Position numbers and translations under genes: made by a program
Source: Noviherbaspirillum sp. L7-7A
GTDB taxonomy: Bacteria > Pseudomonadota > Gammaproteobacteria > Burkholderiales > Burkholderiaceae_D
DNA length: 64,000 bases
Direction of reading: 5' to 3'
Assembly (NCBI RefSeq): GCF_019052805.1
Contig: NZ_JAHQRJ010000001.1
Span: 2,976,001-3,040,000 of the forward strand
In this document: positions 46,901 to 54,337 of the stretch, piece by piece
Layout: every line of letters begins with the position of its first letter
Numbering within the stretch: the stretch's first letter is position 1
The notes under the pieces: generated by a model
Seen by the model: the letters and a program-made list of their open reading frames with translations, nothing else
Told to the model about the DNA's origin: nothing
Databases searched by the model: none

Positions 46901-49900
46901 ATGCGCTGGCCTGGGCTGAAGCGCTTGCCGCTTTCTCCACTTTGCTGGACGTTGCCGTGGCCAGAAAGCTGGTGGATTCGGTTACCTTCTCGCTGGTGAC
47001 AGCGGTCTGCCTGGACTGCAGCGCGACCTGGTCGCCGGTGAGCAGCAGCTTGTCCTTCGCCGAGATGTCGGAGCCGCTCACCAACAGCTCCTTGCCTGCC
47101 AGCAGACTGCCCTTTCCGCCTGCAGCCAGGTCGGATTGTCGATTCTGCTGCTCGGTCTCCTTCTCAGTCGTGGTCTCGATGCCATACAAGCCGCCGCCCA
47201 CGCCAAGGCCGGTCTTGCTGGATTGCTTCCTGCTCGACTCCGTGTCGGTACGGGCGATGATGTCGAGATTTCCTGCGGCATCCAGGACCATGTCCTTGCC
47301 GCTGTCAAGACTGGAACCGGCGATCAGCATATTCGTGCCGGCGGATGCGTCCAGATTTCCACCTGCGCTCAAGGCGGAAGCAAGGCCCTTGACGCTGCCC
47401 ACGCCCGAGCGCGCCTGATGCTCTTCTTGCGTATCGATCTGCACTGCCTGTCTCGCCCCGATGGCCAGATCTTTTTTTGCTGCTGCGCTTGCGCCCTTGA
47501 AGTTGACGTTTTCGGCAGAGATCAACAGGTCGGCGCCGCTTTCCACGGTGGCAGTCCTGCCCATATCGGTATGGGCGAACAGATCCCCGCCGCCCTTGAT
47601 AACTGCCACCGTTTCATTGATGAAGTCCCCCCCGGCCGCGATCGCCGCGTCGCCGGCCATGATGCTGCCGCTCCGATTGCGCACATCGCCGGCGCTCCTG
47701 ACCGTGAGCTTGCCATCGGCCCTGATAGTACCGCCATGGTTGGTCAGCGACGCCACATCGGCGTCGATGCTGCCGGCTGCAATCACAGGCCCGCTGGCAT
47801 ATCCCTTCCTGGTGGCTTGGGACAGATAAACGACGGGCGCCAGCACCTTCCTGCCCTTGATTTCCACTTCCACCAACCACACCATGTCGCTTTCCACCGC
47901 CGCCGCCTGCTCGTCGGACAAGGCGCGGCCAAACACCAGGCCCAGCGCTTCGAACTGATCGACGCTGCTTTCCATCAGCGCCTGCATTTGCGTAGCCTCG
48001 CTGACACCGGCCTGCAGCAGATTGCGACCAACCTGCTCGATCAGTTGCTGCCTCACGATCTGGTTTTCGTACGCTGCGTCACCGAGCCGCCTTTGCACCT
48101 TGTCCGGATCCAGCTGCAGCAACTGGACCAGGTAATCCGAGCCAACCACGGCCGGTGCCTGGGGTTTGGACTGCGGCTGCGGTTGGGGATTTACCGTGGC
48201 AACAGGCGGCGATACGAACAAGGGGTTGGTTTCCACCAGATAGCGGGCCTGTGGATCCTTGGAAAGAACGAAATAGCCATTGGGATTGGTGGGCAGGTCC
48301 AGATTGGCAACGTCAAATCGCAGCATGCCTACCTGTGCCCCGGGATTGCCGCCGGCAGCGATCGATATGGCCGGATCGCCAGCCTGCCATGCTTTTTCGT
48401 CCGGCACTGGCTGCTTGCTGGCCGATCGCGCCTGCACCGTCGGCGAAAAGGGCGACCCCAGGTTCAGCAGGCTGGCATCCTTGACAATAAGCGTCCCGGC
48501 ATAAATGCCGGCATCGTAGGTCTTTATCGTCCTGCGGCCGACCTCGGCCACATAACTGGCCGCTTTGGCCTCCTCCGCGCTGGCTGCCGAACCGGTGAAA
48601 CACAGTCGCGAATCGCAGGAGAACTTGGCTTCACTTTCCGGATACCAGTAAGTCACCGTTGGCTTAAAGAACAGGCGATCCAGTTCGACCTCCATGTAGC
48701 GCCGCTTGCGTTCATAGACATCGAGATGCAGGTCGGCATTGACGAAACCTTTACTGCCGGGCTGGCTGCTGCCAATGCTGACGGTAGGTGCAGAGAGAAG
48801 GGATGCCTGGTTTTCTCCTTGCGCGCCATAATCGATCGACAAGGTTTTGCCCGCAATGATGCGGCCACGCACCTCGGGCAGTGGGCTGCTCAATGACTGC
48901 GCAATGCTTTCCTGTTCCTCGTAGACGGTAGTGATATAACGCGCACCGATGTCGACGTCCTCTACAAATCTCGACACGGTGCTGGTAGTGACACCTGTCA
49001 CCCTATCGACGATCGCAGGCATGCCGCCCGTGGGCAGATTGCGAAATGCATTGGTAACGGCAATATCGATATCGCGGGCGGCACTGACGGCGTTGTAGTT
49101 ATCAAACGTGCCCGCCCTGATTACGATATCCCTGCCATCCATCGTGCCCGTGCTACGGTTGACAATGGCCTGGCCGGGTGCCGACAGGGTCAGCAGGCTG
49201 GCTGCATACAGTGCGCCGCTGTTGTCCAGCCCATAGGCGTTCATATGCAAGGACAGGTTGGTGAGGGAAGAAATGCCGCCAGTGTCACCGTTCATCACGC
49301 TGCCCGCCTGGATTCGCATGCGGCCACCGCTGTGTATGGCGCCCCGGTTTTGCAAGCCAGCGTCGATCATCATGCTGCTGGCGCTACCGTCCAGGCCGGC
49401 AAGGATGGTGGCGGTACTGTTGTCGTTGTCGAGGCTACCGGCACGAAGCTCGGCTGCGCCATCCGACTGGATGCGCGCACTGTTGGTCAGTTCTTTTGCA
49501 TTGATTGCCAGGCTCCCTGCCTGAAGCATGGCGCCTGGCGTGTTGTGCAACAAATTCAGCATGGCGCCATCGGCGCCCAGCACGAGCAGCCCGTCGGCTC
49601 GAATGCTCCCGAGGTTGGTCACGGCGAGCAGCATGTCGGGTCCGACGATACGCACAAGGCCCTTGCCCAGGATACGCCCGGCCTTCTCGTTGACCAGGTA
49701 GCTATGCGACAAAAAATCAATATCGGCCTCGGCCTGGATCAGGCCGCGATTGACCAGGGTATTGTCCACATTCAGCAAGGCTGCGCCTGTGCTTTGCAGC
49801 GTGCCGGCATTCTCGATGGAAGTGGCATTTAATGTCAGCGACTGTGCGCTGTCCTGGTTGAGCACGACCCCGCTGTTATACAACTGGCCGCTGACAACGG

Positions 49901-52349
49901 CATCCAAACCGCCATCCGCCTGTATCTGGCCACTGTTGTCCAGCTGGGCGGCAGACAGTTTGAGCAGTCCGCCCCGTGCATGAATCTTGCCGCTGGCTTC
50001 GTTCCCAGCTTTCCCTGCAAGGCCAAGCGTCATGGCGGTACCCGACTGCATGATGCCGCTGTTGCGCAGCGTGCCACCATTCAGGCTCATTTGCCCATCG
50101 CTGACGATCATGCCTTCGTCCTGATTCTGCAGCCTCGATTCGGCCGGCGCAGACAGGACCAGATCCTTGCCCGAAGCCAGCAGACCACGATTGTCGAATG
50201 CGAATCCGGCGCTGCCAAGCATCAGCACACCGTTGGCACCACGCAGGATGCTGCTGGCAGTGCGATTGCGCAGGGCCGCCGCGCCCAGGAACAAGGTATC
50301 ACCCTGGATGCGTCCGCCATTGTCAATGGCGCCGTCGACCAGGACCCGGCTTGCGCCGGACGCGGCGATCCAGCCGCTGCTGTCCAGGCTGCCGGCGCGC
50401 AGCAGCATGGCGCCATCCGCACCGCCATCAATGGTGCGCAGCGTCAGCATCGTGCCGCGATTGACCAGGGCGCCGCTTGCAATGACATCCAGTGTGCCGG
50501 CCGATTGCACGGCACCCTGGTTGTCCAGCGTTGCGCCAGAGAGCATGACTTGACTGCCGGCTGCGGTATTGGACAAGCTGGCGCCGGAGCGGTTGAGCAT
50601 GCCGCCGCTGACAGAGGCGGCAAGGTTCTCGCTGGACTGAATGCGGCCTGCATTGTCCAGGCTGTTGCCGGCAATATCAACCGATGCGCCGATCAGGCTG
50701 CCGCTATTGGTCAACGTCAGCTGCTCGCCGGCGGCGCCGATGACAAGCGCGTTGCCTTGCATCTTGCCGCTGTTCTCCACGGCGAGCGTGGCGTCGGGCG
50801 TGGCGGCGCGCACACTGAACGTTCGTGACGCCAGCAGTTCGCCGGCATTGCGTAGTGCGCCCTGGGCCGAAAGCATCATGTCGCGGCGGGCTTCGATATC
50901 GGTGCCTGCGCCTACGGCAAGATTTCCGCCGGCGGCCAGCTGCACATCGGTAGCGCTGACCAGGCGGGTCGCATTGAGCGCCATGTCGGTGCCGGTGGCA
51001 ATGCGCAGGTCGCGTTCCGCGGCATTGGCATTGGCACCGCTATATAACAGCGCACCATCACTGGTGAATGTGCCGGCAGCCAGCTTGACGCGGGAACCGG
51101 CGCCCCAGCTTGCGCCCTGAATGCTTGCAGCGCCAAGGAAGACGGCATCGAGCTGGCCGTCGGCGGCGCGGCTGGCCTGGCTGTCGGACCGGTCCGTCAG
51201 GTCGCGCGCGCGCAGCACCAGGTCGGTGCCGGCCTTGAGCTCTGCGCCCGACAGCATGAGTTCGCCTGGCGTGCTGGCATGCAGCCCAGCGCCGGCGGTG
51301 ACCGACGCTCTGCTTGCCTGGCCAGTGTCGTCGGGGGTACCGGGATCGGATATCTCGATGCCGGCCGCATCGCCGGTCTGCGCCAGCGCCATGTTTCGCG
51401 CTGCCGACAACCTGCCCTGCAACTGGATGCGGCCGGCGGCATCGAGCGTGAAGTCGTCTGCCCTGGCGGCGGCTTCGCCTCGCATGCGTACGCCGACGCC
51501 GGCTTCGGTCGCGACCAGCCTGATACGGTCAGCATAGATGCCGCCCAGCCTGCTGCTGTCGATCGCATAGGCGGGCGCCGTTCCCATGCCGGTCGTGCTG
51601 CCACTGACACGGCGGCCGGCATAATCCCACTGAACGAGGCCGGTGGTTACATGCAGGTCCCTGGCATTGACCGGACCATCGAGCTTCAATGAACGGGTAA
51701 CGATATCCAGCAGCTGCTGATCGCTGGCATTGAGGCCCTGGCCCTGCACCAGCACATCGCCTGTCCTCACGCGCAATGCGTTCAGGCTGCCGTTGGCGCC
51801 GAATACCGGCGTACCTGTACTGAGCGTCACGCGCTCGGCATTGATGAAGCCGCAGCCGCTGCAGGTGATGCCGTACGGATTGGCGACGATCACATCGGCG
51901 CGCCCGCCGAGCACTTCGGTAAAGCCAGCCAGCACGCTGCGCTGCGGCCCCACGACCTCGTTGAGAATCAGCCTGGCCTCGGCGCCCAGCGCCGTATTGC
52001 CATCCACCTGCCCGGCCAGAGCCGACTGGCGCCTGACCATGCTGTTATTGAGCACCAGGCCACGGCTGTCGACGTCATAGCGTTGATACTGGTTGTATGA
52101 GAGGCCTGCACCATTGGCGGTATTGATGTTGACCACCGGGACGCCGTTGGCCGACACAGTGGCCCTGGTGGCGCTGCCCGGCGCCGAAGCCGGAACGACG
52201 GTAGTAGCGGGCACTTGCGCATGCGCCAGGCCTGCAGTCGCCAGGCAGCAGGCGGCCAGAACGGCGCGCCCCCTGCGCCGCGCCGTTTCCGGCGCTACCA
52301 CATAGCCACCGTGCGACGCACTCCATACAAGACAGTAAGCGTGGTTCAT
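43962..52349 (-). CDS. Giant two-partner-secretion adhesin TpsA, copy 2
   Basis: The 2795-residue protein is a diverged paralogue of the adhesin at 33045. It has an ESPR (MNHAYCLVWSASHGGYVVAP), a signal ending about residue 45, a TPS domain with NPYGITCSGCGFIN at 157-170 (Cys163/Cys166), haemagglutinin repeats, and the block LVETNPLF, GSDYLVQLLQLDPDKVQRRL and WLVEVEIKGRKVLAPVVYLS. Ala/Ser-rich modules (SATASASANADAGAEGGLQ, GLGYLGGNAVEKEQ) match copy 1. The C-terminus is short and basic (RRKKNKQNVVNTGISGVKK) without a toxin domain. It begins 20 bases after its tpsB. It should be surface-exposed or released and act in adhesion or biofilm. Confidence 0.92.
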   Translation of the reverse strand: MNHAYCLVWSASHGGYVVAPETARRRGRAVLAACCLATAGLAHAQVPATTVVPASAPGSATRATVSANGVPVVNINTANGAGLSYNQYQRYDVDSRGLVLNNSMVRRQSALAGQVDGNTALGAEARLILNEVVGPQRSVLAGFTEVLGGRADVIVANPYGITCSGCGFINAERVTLSTGTPVFGANGSLNALRVRTGDVLVQGQGLNASDQQLLDIVTRSLKLDGPVNARDLHVTTGLVQWDYAGRRVSGSTTGMGTAPAYAIDSSRLGGIYADRIRLVATEAGVGVRMRGEAAARADDFTLDAAGRIQLQGRLSAARNMALAQTGDAAGIEISDPGTPDDTGQASRASVTAGAGLHASTPGELMLSGAELKAGTDLVLRARDLTDRSDSQASRAADGQLDAVFLGAASIQGASWGAGSRVKLAAGTFTSDGALLYSGANANAAERDLRIATGTDMALNATRLVSATDVQLAAGGNLAVGAGTDIEARRDMMLSAQGALRNAGELLASRTFSVRAATPDATLAVENSGKMQGNALVIGAAGEQLTLTNSGSLIGASVDIAGNSLDNAGRIQSSENLAASVSGGMLNRSGASLSNTAAGSQVMLSGATLDNQGAVQSAGTLDVIASGALVNRGTMLTLRTIDGGADGAMLLRAGSLDSSGWIAASGASRVLVDGAIDNGGRIQGDTLFLGAAALRNRTASSILRGANGVLMLGSAGFAFDNRGLLASGKDLVLSAPAESRLQNQDEGMIVSDGQMSLNGGTLRNSGIMQSGTAMTLGLAGKAGNEASGKIHARGGLLKLSAAQLDNSGQIQADGGLDAVVSGQLYNSGVVLNQDSAQSLTLNATSIENAGTLQSTGAALLNVDNTLVNRGLIQAEADIDFLSHSYLVNEKAGRILGKGLVRIVGPDMLLAVTNLGSIRADGLLVLGADGAMLNLLHNTPGAMLQAGSLAINAKELTNSARIQSDGAAELRAGSLDNDNSTATILAGLDGSASSMMIDAGLQNRGAIHSGGRMRIQAGSVMNGDTGGISSLTNLSLHMNAYGLDNSGALYAASLLTLSAPGQAIVNRSTGTMDGRDIVIRAGTFDNYNAVSAARDIDIAVTNAFRNLPTGGMPAIVDRVTGVTTSTVSRFVEDVDIGARYITTVYEEQESIAQSLSSPLPEVRGRIIAGKTLSIDYGAQGENQASLLSAPTVSIGSSQPGSKGFVNADLHLDVYERKRRYMEVELDRLFFKPTVTYWYPESEAKFSCDSRLCFTGSAASAEEAKAASYVAEVGRRTIKTYDAGIYAGTLIVKDASLLNLGSPFSPTVQARSASKQPVPDEKAWQAGDPAISIAAGGNPGAQVGMLRFDVANLDLPTNPNGYFVLSKDPQARYLVETNPLFVSPPVATVNPQPQPQSKPQAPAVVGSDYLVQLLQLDPDKVQRRLGDAAYENQIVRQQLIEQVGRNLLQAGVSEATQMQALMESSVDQFEALGLVFGRALSDEQAAAVESDMVWLVEVEIKGRKVLAPVVYLSQATRKGYASGPVIAAGSIDADVASLTNHGGTIRADGKLTVRSAGDVRNRSGSIMAGDAAIAAGGDFINETVAVIKGGGDLFAHTDMGRTATVESGADLLISAENVNFKGASAAAKKDLAIGARQAVQIDTQEEHQARSGVGSVKGLASALSAGGNLDASAGTNMLIAGSSLDSGKDMVLDAAGNLDIIARTDTESSRKQSSKTGLGVGGGLYGIETTTEKETEQQNRQSDLAAGGKGSLLAGKELLVSGSDISAKDKLLLTGDQVALQSRQTAVTSEKVTESTSFLATATSSKVEKAASASAQASASDKLQKQAYKEVDGVSTVDDSKGDTRSNRAIAVAETSVSTSRAVDKKGKVDETSKRSGTAASQSLVGTQTREKPLTADNEPATQVTTKAAAAKAEAKAEASAMGKGELNLMRSQVNTERTEGTKLARSSLSGKEVEINAANALDIQSAAVRAERDIRMSGRSVRIRSAAETSTSSKTSKVADVGLLAASKNTASASASANANAEAKATTVGSDRGRGLDAKATLDAKAEAAVKAKSDNIVDLVRTEQETSSSADRKSLETSITAGGNLQITAADRLSTEGGTLSGREGVDLKAREMVFGAASDSRDAGSTESKTSFGMALKAEASADASAKASVKAESSMSAATRPDNGMGAYGLTDRDAARANVSASATASASANADAGAEGGLQFKHGTAGKSTGSTQAKVTRIVSADGNVSRIASGKITDVGTSIEARGDVVQQSDAFESKAGSNTTSRHDESSAHSGRLVSYAKAGAGASADANANATAGLGYLGGNAVEKEQDGKTDTRAGASVGAQIEYSHKSAQKDAGSTTAVVSSIKAGGNIAISTSDAIRMEGTQLKSGGKMDLSGRRIDILAAGNSASSSSADTSASGTLSAGTGVGSNSPLEGGLKGKMENKTDNATRSSARAAGFDAGGDLAIRSQSDLLMEGTKLTAGGNADISAAGNIDYRAARDKSQADTGKASGDLSLKAKRDSKDKNKASLAISAEYERSSDRDNKSLVGAIRAGGDLAISAGQAVTVEGAALNAKGNTSIDAGSTLTLQAARDDVSSSSQKLKGGINAARGNGKDKDGNATSTKVDAVNASGTVEKQESSQATAVAITSGGNVSTRSRGDTLFEGTAIDASGGITVAAGGNVTMEAARSTDEALKVTGSLTGKKAELPDSSNNVDNRRAETGMRSDKNENFQGSVLKSDGAVVVEAGGKAVLVNTEIKSQDQVIRARSVEQRRKKNKQNVVNTGISGVKKSTGVKPGTVEAEKNKEAVVGR

Positions 52350-52369
52350 GAGGTTTGCCCATCAGGAGA

Positions 52370-54106
52370 TCAGAGCGTCAAAGCCAGCCTGAGCCAGGTC
52401 TGGCTGGCTTCACGCGGCAGGAAATCCGGCTGCGACAGCCGGCGGGCATTGAACAGGTCGACCGAGATGCCTGCCCAGGTCGCCGACAGGCCGACCGCGA
52501 TGCCGGCCAGCCGGCCGCCAGGCACGTCGGGGGCGCGGTTGCTCACGCCGCCGATGTCCACGCCGAGATAGAAACGCACCGGCACGGCCTCGCTGCCCAG
52601 CGCAAGTGAAGGCTGCAAGGACACTTCGTTGCGGCTGGTCCAGCCATGGTCTCCGGACAGGGTGTTGTTGCGAAAGCCGCGAATGCTGTAGAACCCGCCG
52701 ATCAGCACCTGCTCCGAGCCGTACAGCACCTGCTGCGCCCTCTGCGCATTGAACTGCGTGGAAAACTGCATGTCGGTATTGGCGACGGAAAACGGAAGCA
52801 GGTAGCCCAGTCCCAGCTTGAACTTGCCGAATTGCGCATGGGGCGCAATGTCAGGCAGCCCGTCGGCGTCGCGCAGCGCGCCGCCCAGTTTCAGGCCGCG
52901 CGCATAGCCCAGGCTGGCGGTGGCAACGCCGCCCAGCATCAGGCTGCTGCCAGTGGTGTCGATATCCAGCACGCTGAGCGAGCGGCTGCTCAGGCGCAGA
53001 TATTGACCCGCCAGGTAATTGCTGGATTCCTTGGCGGTGAGCATGGCGGCGACGGCCCAGCGACTGGCCCGATCGCGGTGCAGCACCTGTTCCAGCCGGA
53101 TGTTCTCGGCCTGGCTCCGCCCGCGGAATTGCAACGCGGCCCCGGAAGGCGCCTCCACGGTGGAGACGAAGTGAGAGCGCAGGGCCGACAGGCTGAGCGT
53201 GGCATAGCCAAACGGCACGATCAGGTTCAGGCTGCTGCTTTCGCTGGCGCGGCGCTCGGCATCGCCGGGCTGGGAACGACGATGGGTCAGCAGCAGCAGT
53301 TCATTCAGATTAAGCAGCCGGTCCGCCGAAAGCGATACGCTCACCTGGTTTCTGCCGGTGCTGTCGGAGCCCTGGTTGTCCGCGCCCAGCACCGCGTGAT
53401 AGCGGGTCGACGGCGCATTCCGGATGAGCACGTCGCTGGCGCCTGGCCCGCTGCCTGGCAGGATGTCGAGCTGCGCCCGGTTCGATTCCAGACGGTTGAG
53501 CTGGTCGATGCCCTGTTCGAAATCGCGCAAGTTGAACAGCGTGCCGGGCGCGGGAAAGACATTCGCAGGATTGATGCTCCCGCGCGCGCCCTCATCCAGC
53601 AGAATGTTTTCCACCACGCCTTCGACAACCTCGATTTCCAGTACGCCGCCCGACAAGTCCTGGCTGGGCAAATAAGCACGGGTCGTTACCAGGCCCTGCT
53701 CCAGGTATTGCCTGGTGATCGCGGCCAGCATCTGCTCGATGTCAGCCACGCCCAGACAACGTCCCGCATAGCCTTGCACGATCTGCTGCTGCGAGGACGC
53801 ACTCAACCGGCTGGCGCCGCTGATGACGATGCGCCGGATGTCGCGGCAGGTAACCTCTGCGCGTGGGACGCTGGTGCCGGCGGCGGGTGCCATCGTGCTG
53901 GTATCGGCACCGCCGGGGCCAGGTTCCGGCAACCTTGCTGCGTCGATGTCGCGCTGGACGCGTTGCTGATTTTGTCGTTGCAGGATTTCGGCCTGACGTG
54001 CAGCCGCCGCTTCGGCGGCGCCTTGCGCATGGGACGGCACGCCAGTCAGCGCAAGCGCTGGGCCAAGACACAGCAACAGCAATGGTGCGAAAGCAGCAGT
54101 CGGCAT
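52370..54106 (-). CDS. TpsB outer-membrane transporter, copy 2
   Basis: The 578-residue protein has a clean signal peptide (MPTAAFAPLLLLCLGPALALTGVPSHAQ), a coiled Gln/Arg segment (RQAEILQRQNQQRVQRDI), POTRA-like domains (IVISGASRLSASSQQQIVQGYAGRCL, ITRQYLEQGLVTTRAYLP), and a barrel with IRGF where VRGF is usual (GGFYSIRGFRNN). The C-terminal strand is SQTWLRLALTL. The Val-to-Ile change in loop-6 motif VRGF/Y is conservative, so transport should persist. It is first in its operon, with the adhesin gene directly downstream. A small palindrome, ACTAAC-TC-GTTAGT, lies at 54188-54201. Confidence 0.92.
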   Translation of the reverse strand: MPTAAFAPLLLLCLGPALALTGVPSHAQGAAEAAAARQAEILQRQNQQRVQRDIDAARLPEPGPGGADTSTMAPAAGTSVPRAEVTCRDIRRIVISGASRLSASSQQQIVQGYAGRCLGVADIEQMLAAITRQYLEQGLVTTRAYLPSQDLSGGVLEIEVVEGVVENILLDEGARGSINPANVFPAPGTLFNLRDFEQGIDQLNRLESNRAQLDILPGSGPGASDVLIRNAPSTRYHAVLGADNQGSDSTGRNQVSVSLSADRLLNLNELLLLTHRRSQPGDAERRASESSSLNLIVPFGYATLSLSALRSHFVSTVEAPSGAALQFRGRSQAENIRLEQVLHRDRASRWAVAAMLTAKESSNYLAGQYLRLSSRSLSVLDIDTTGSSLMLGGVATASLGYARGLKLGGALRDADGLPDIAPHAQFGKFKLGLGYLLPFSVANTDMQFSTQFNAQRAQQVLYGSEQVLIGGFYSIRGFRNNTLSGDHGWTSRNEVSLQPSLALGSEAVPVRFYLGVDIGGVSNRAPDVPGGRLAGIAVGLSATWAGISVDLFNARRLSQPDFLPREASQTWLRLALTL

Positions 54107-54187
54107 GGTTGGTTGGGATCCGGAAGTGTGCGGCAGACGCAGTAGCCACTGTCGGAAGTAGCACTGACCCGAATACTCGGTTACCGC

Positions 54188-54201
54188 ACTAACTCGTTAG
54201 T
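54188..54201. promoter_or_regulatory. Palindrome upstream of tpsB copy 2
   Basis: ACTAAC and GTTAGT flank a two-base TC centre, 82 bases before the tpsB start. Position suggests an operator for the adhesin locus; the binding protein is unknown. The CTAAC/GTTAG half-sites recur in the palindrome at 57360-57384. Confidence 0.35.
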
Positions 54202-54337
54202 TCCAATGCCGACAAACCCGGGGCAGTAACTTGCAGGCGGTGTTGAAGAATGGAGGCCCGGTCCGGCACGAAAATATGCCGGTGGCGGGAAGGAACAGCG
54301 GGAGCCAACAGGCGCTTGAAGCCGACGGCACGCGCCG

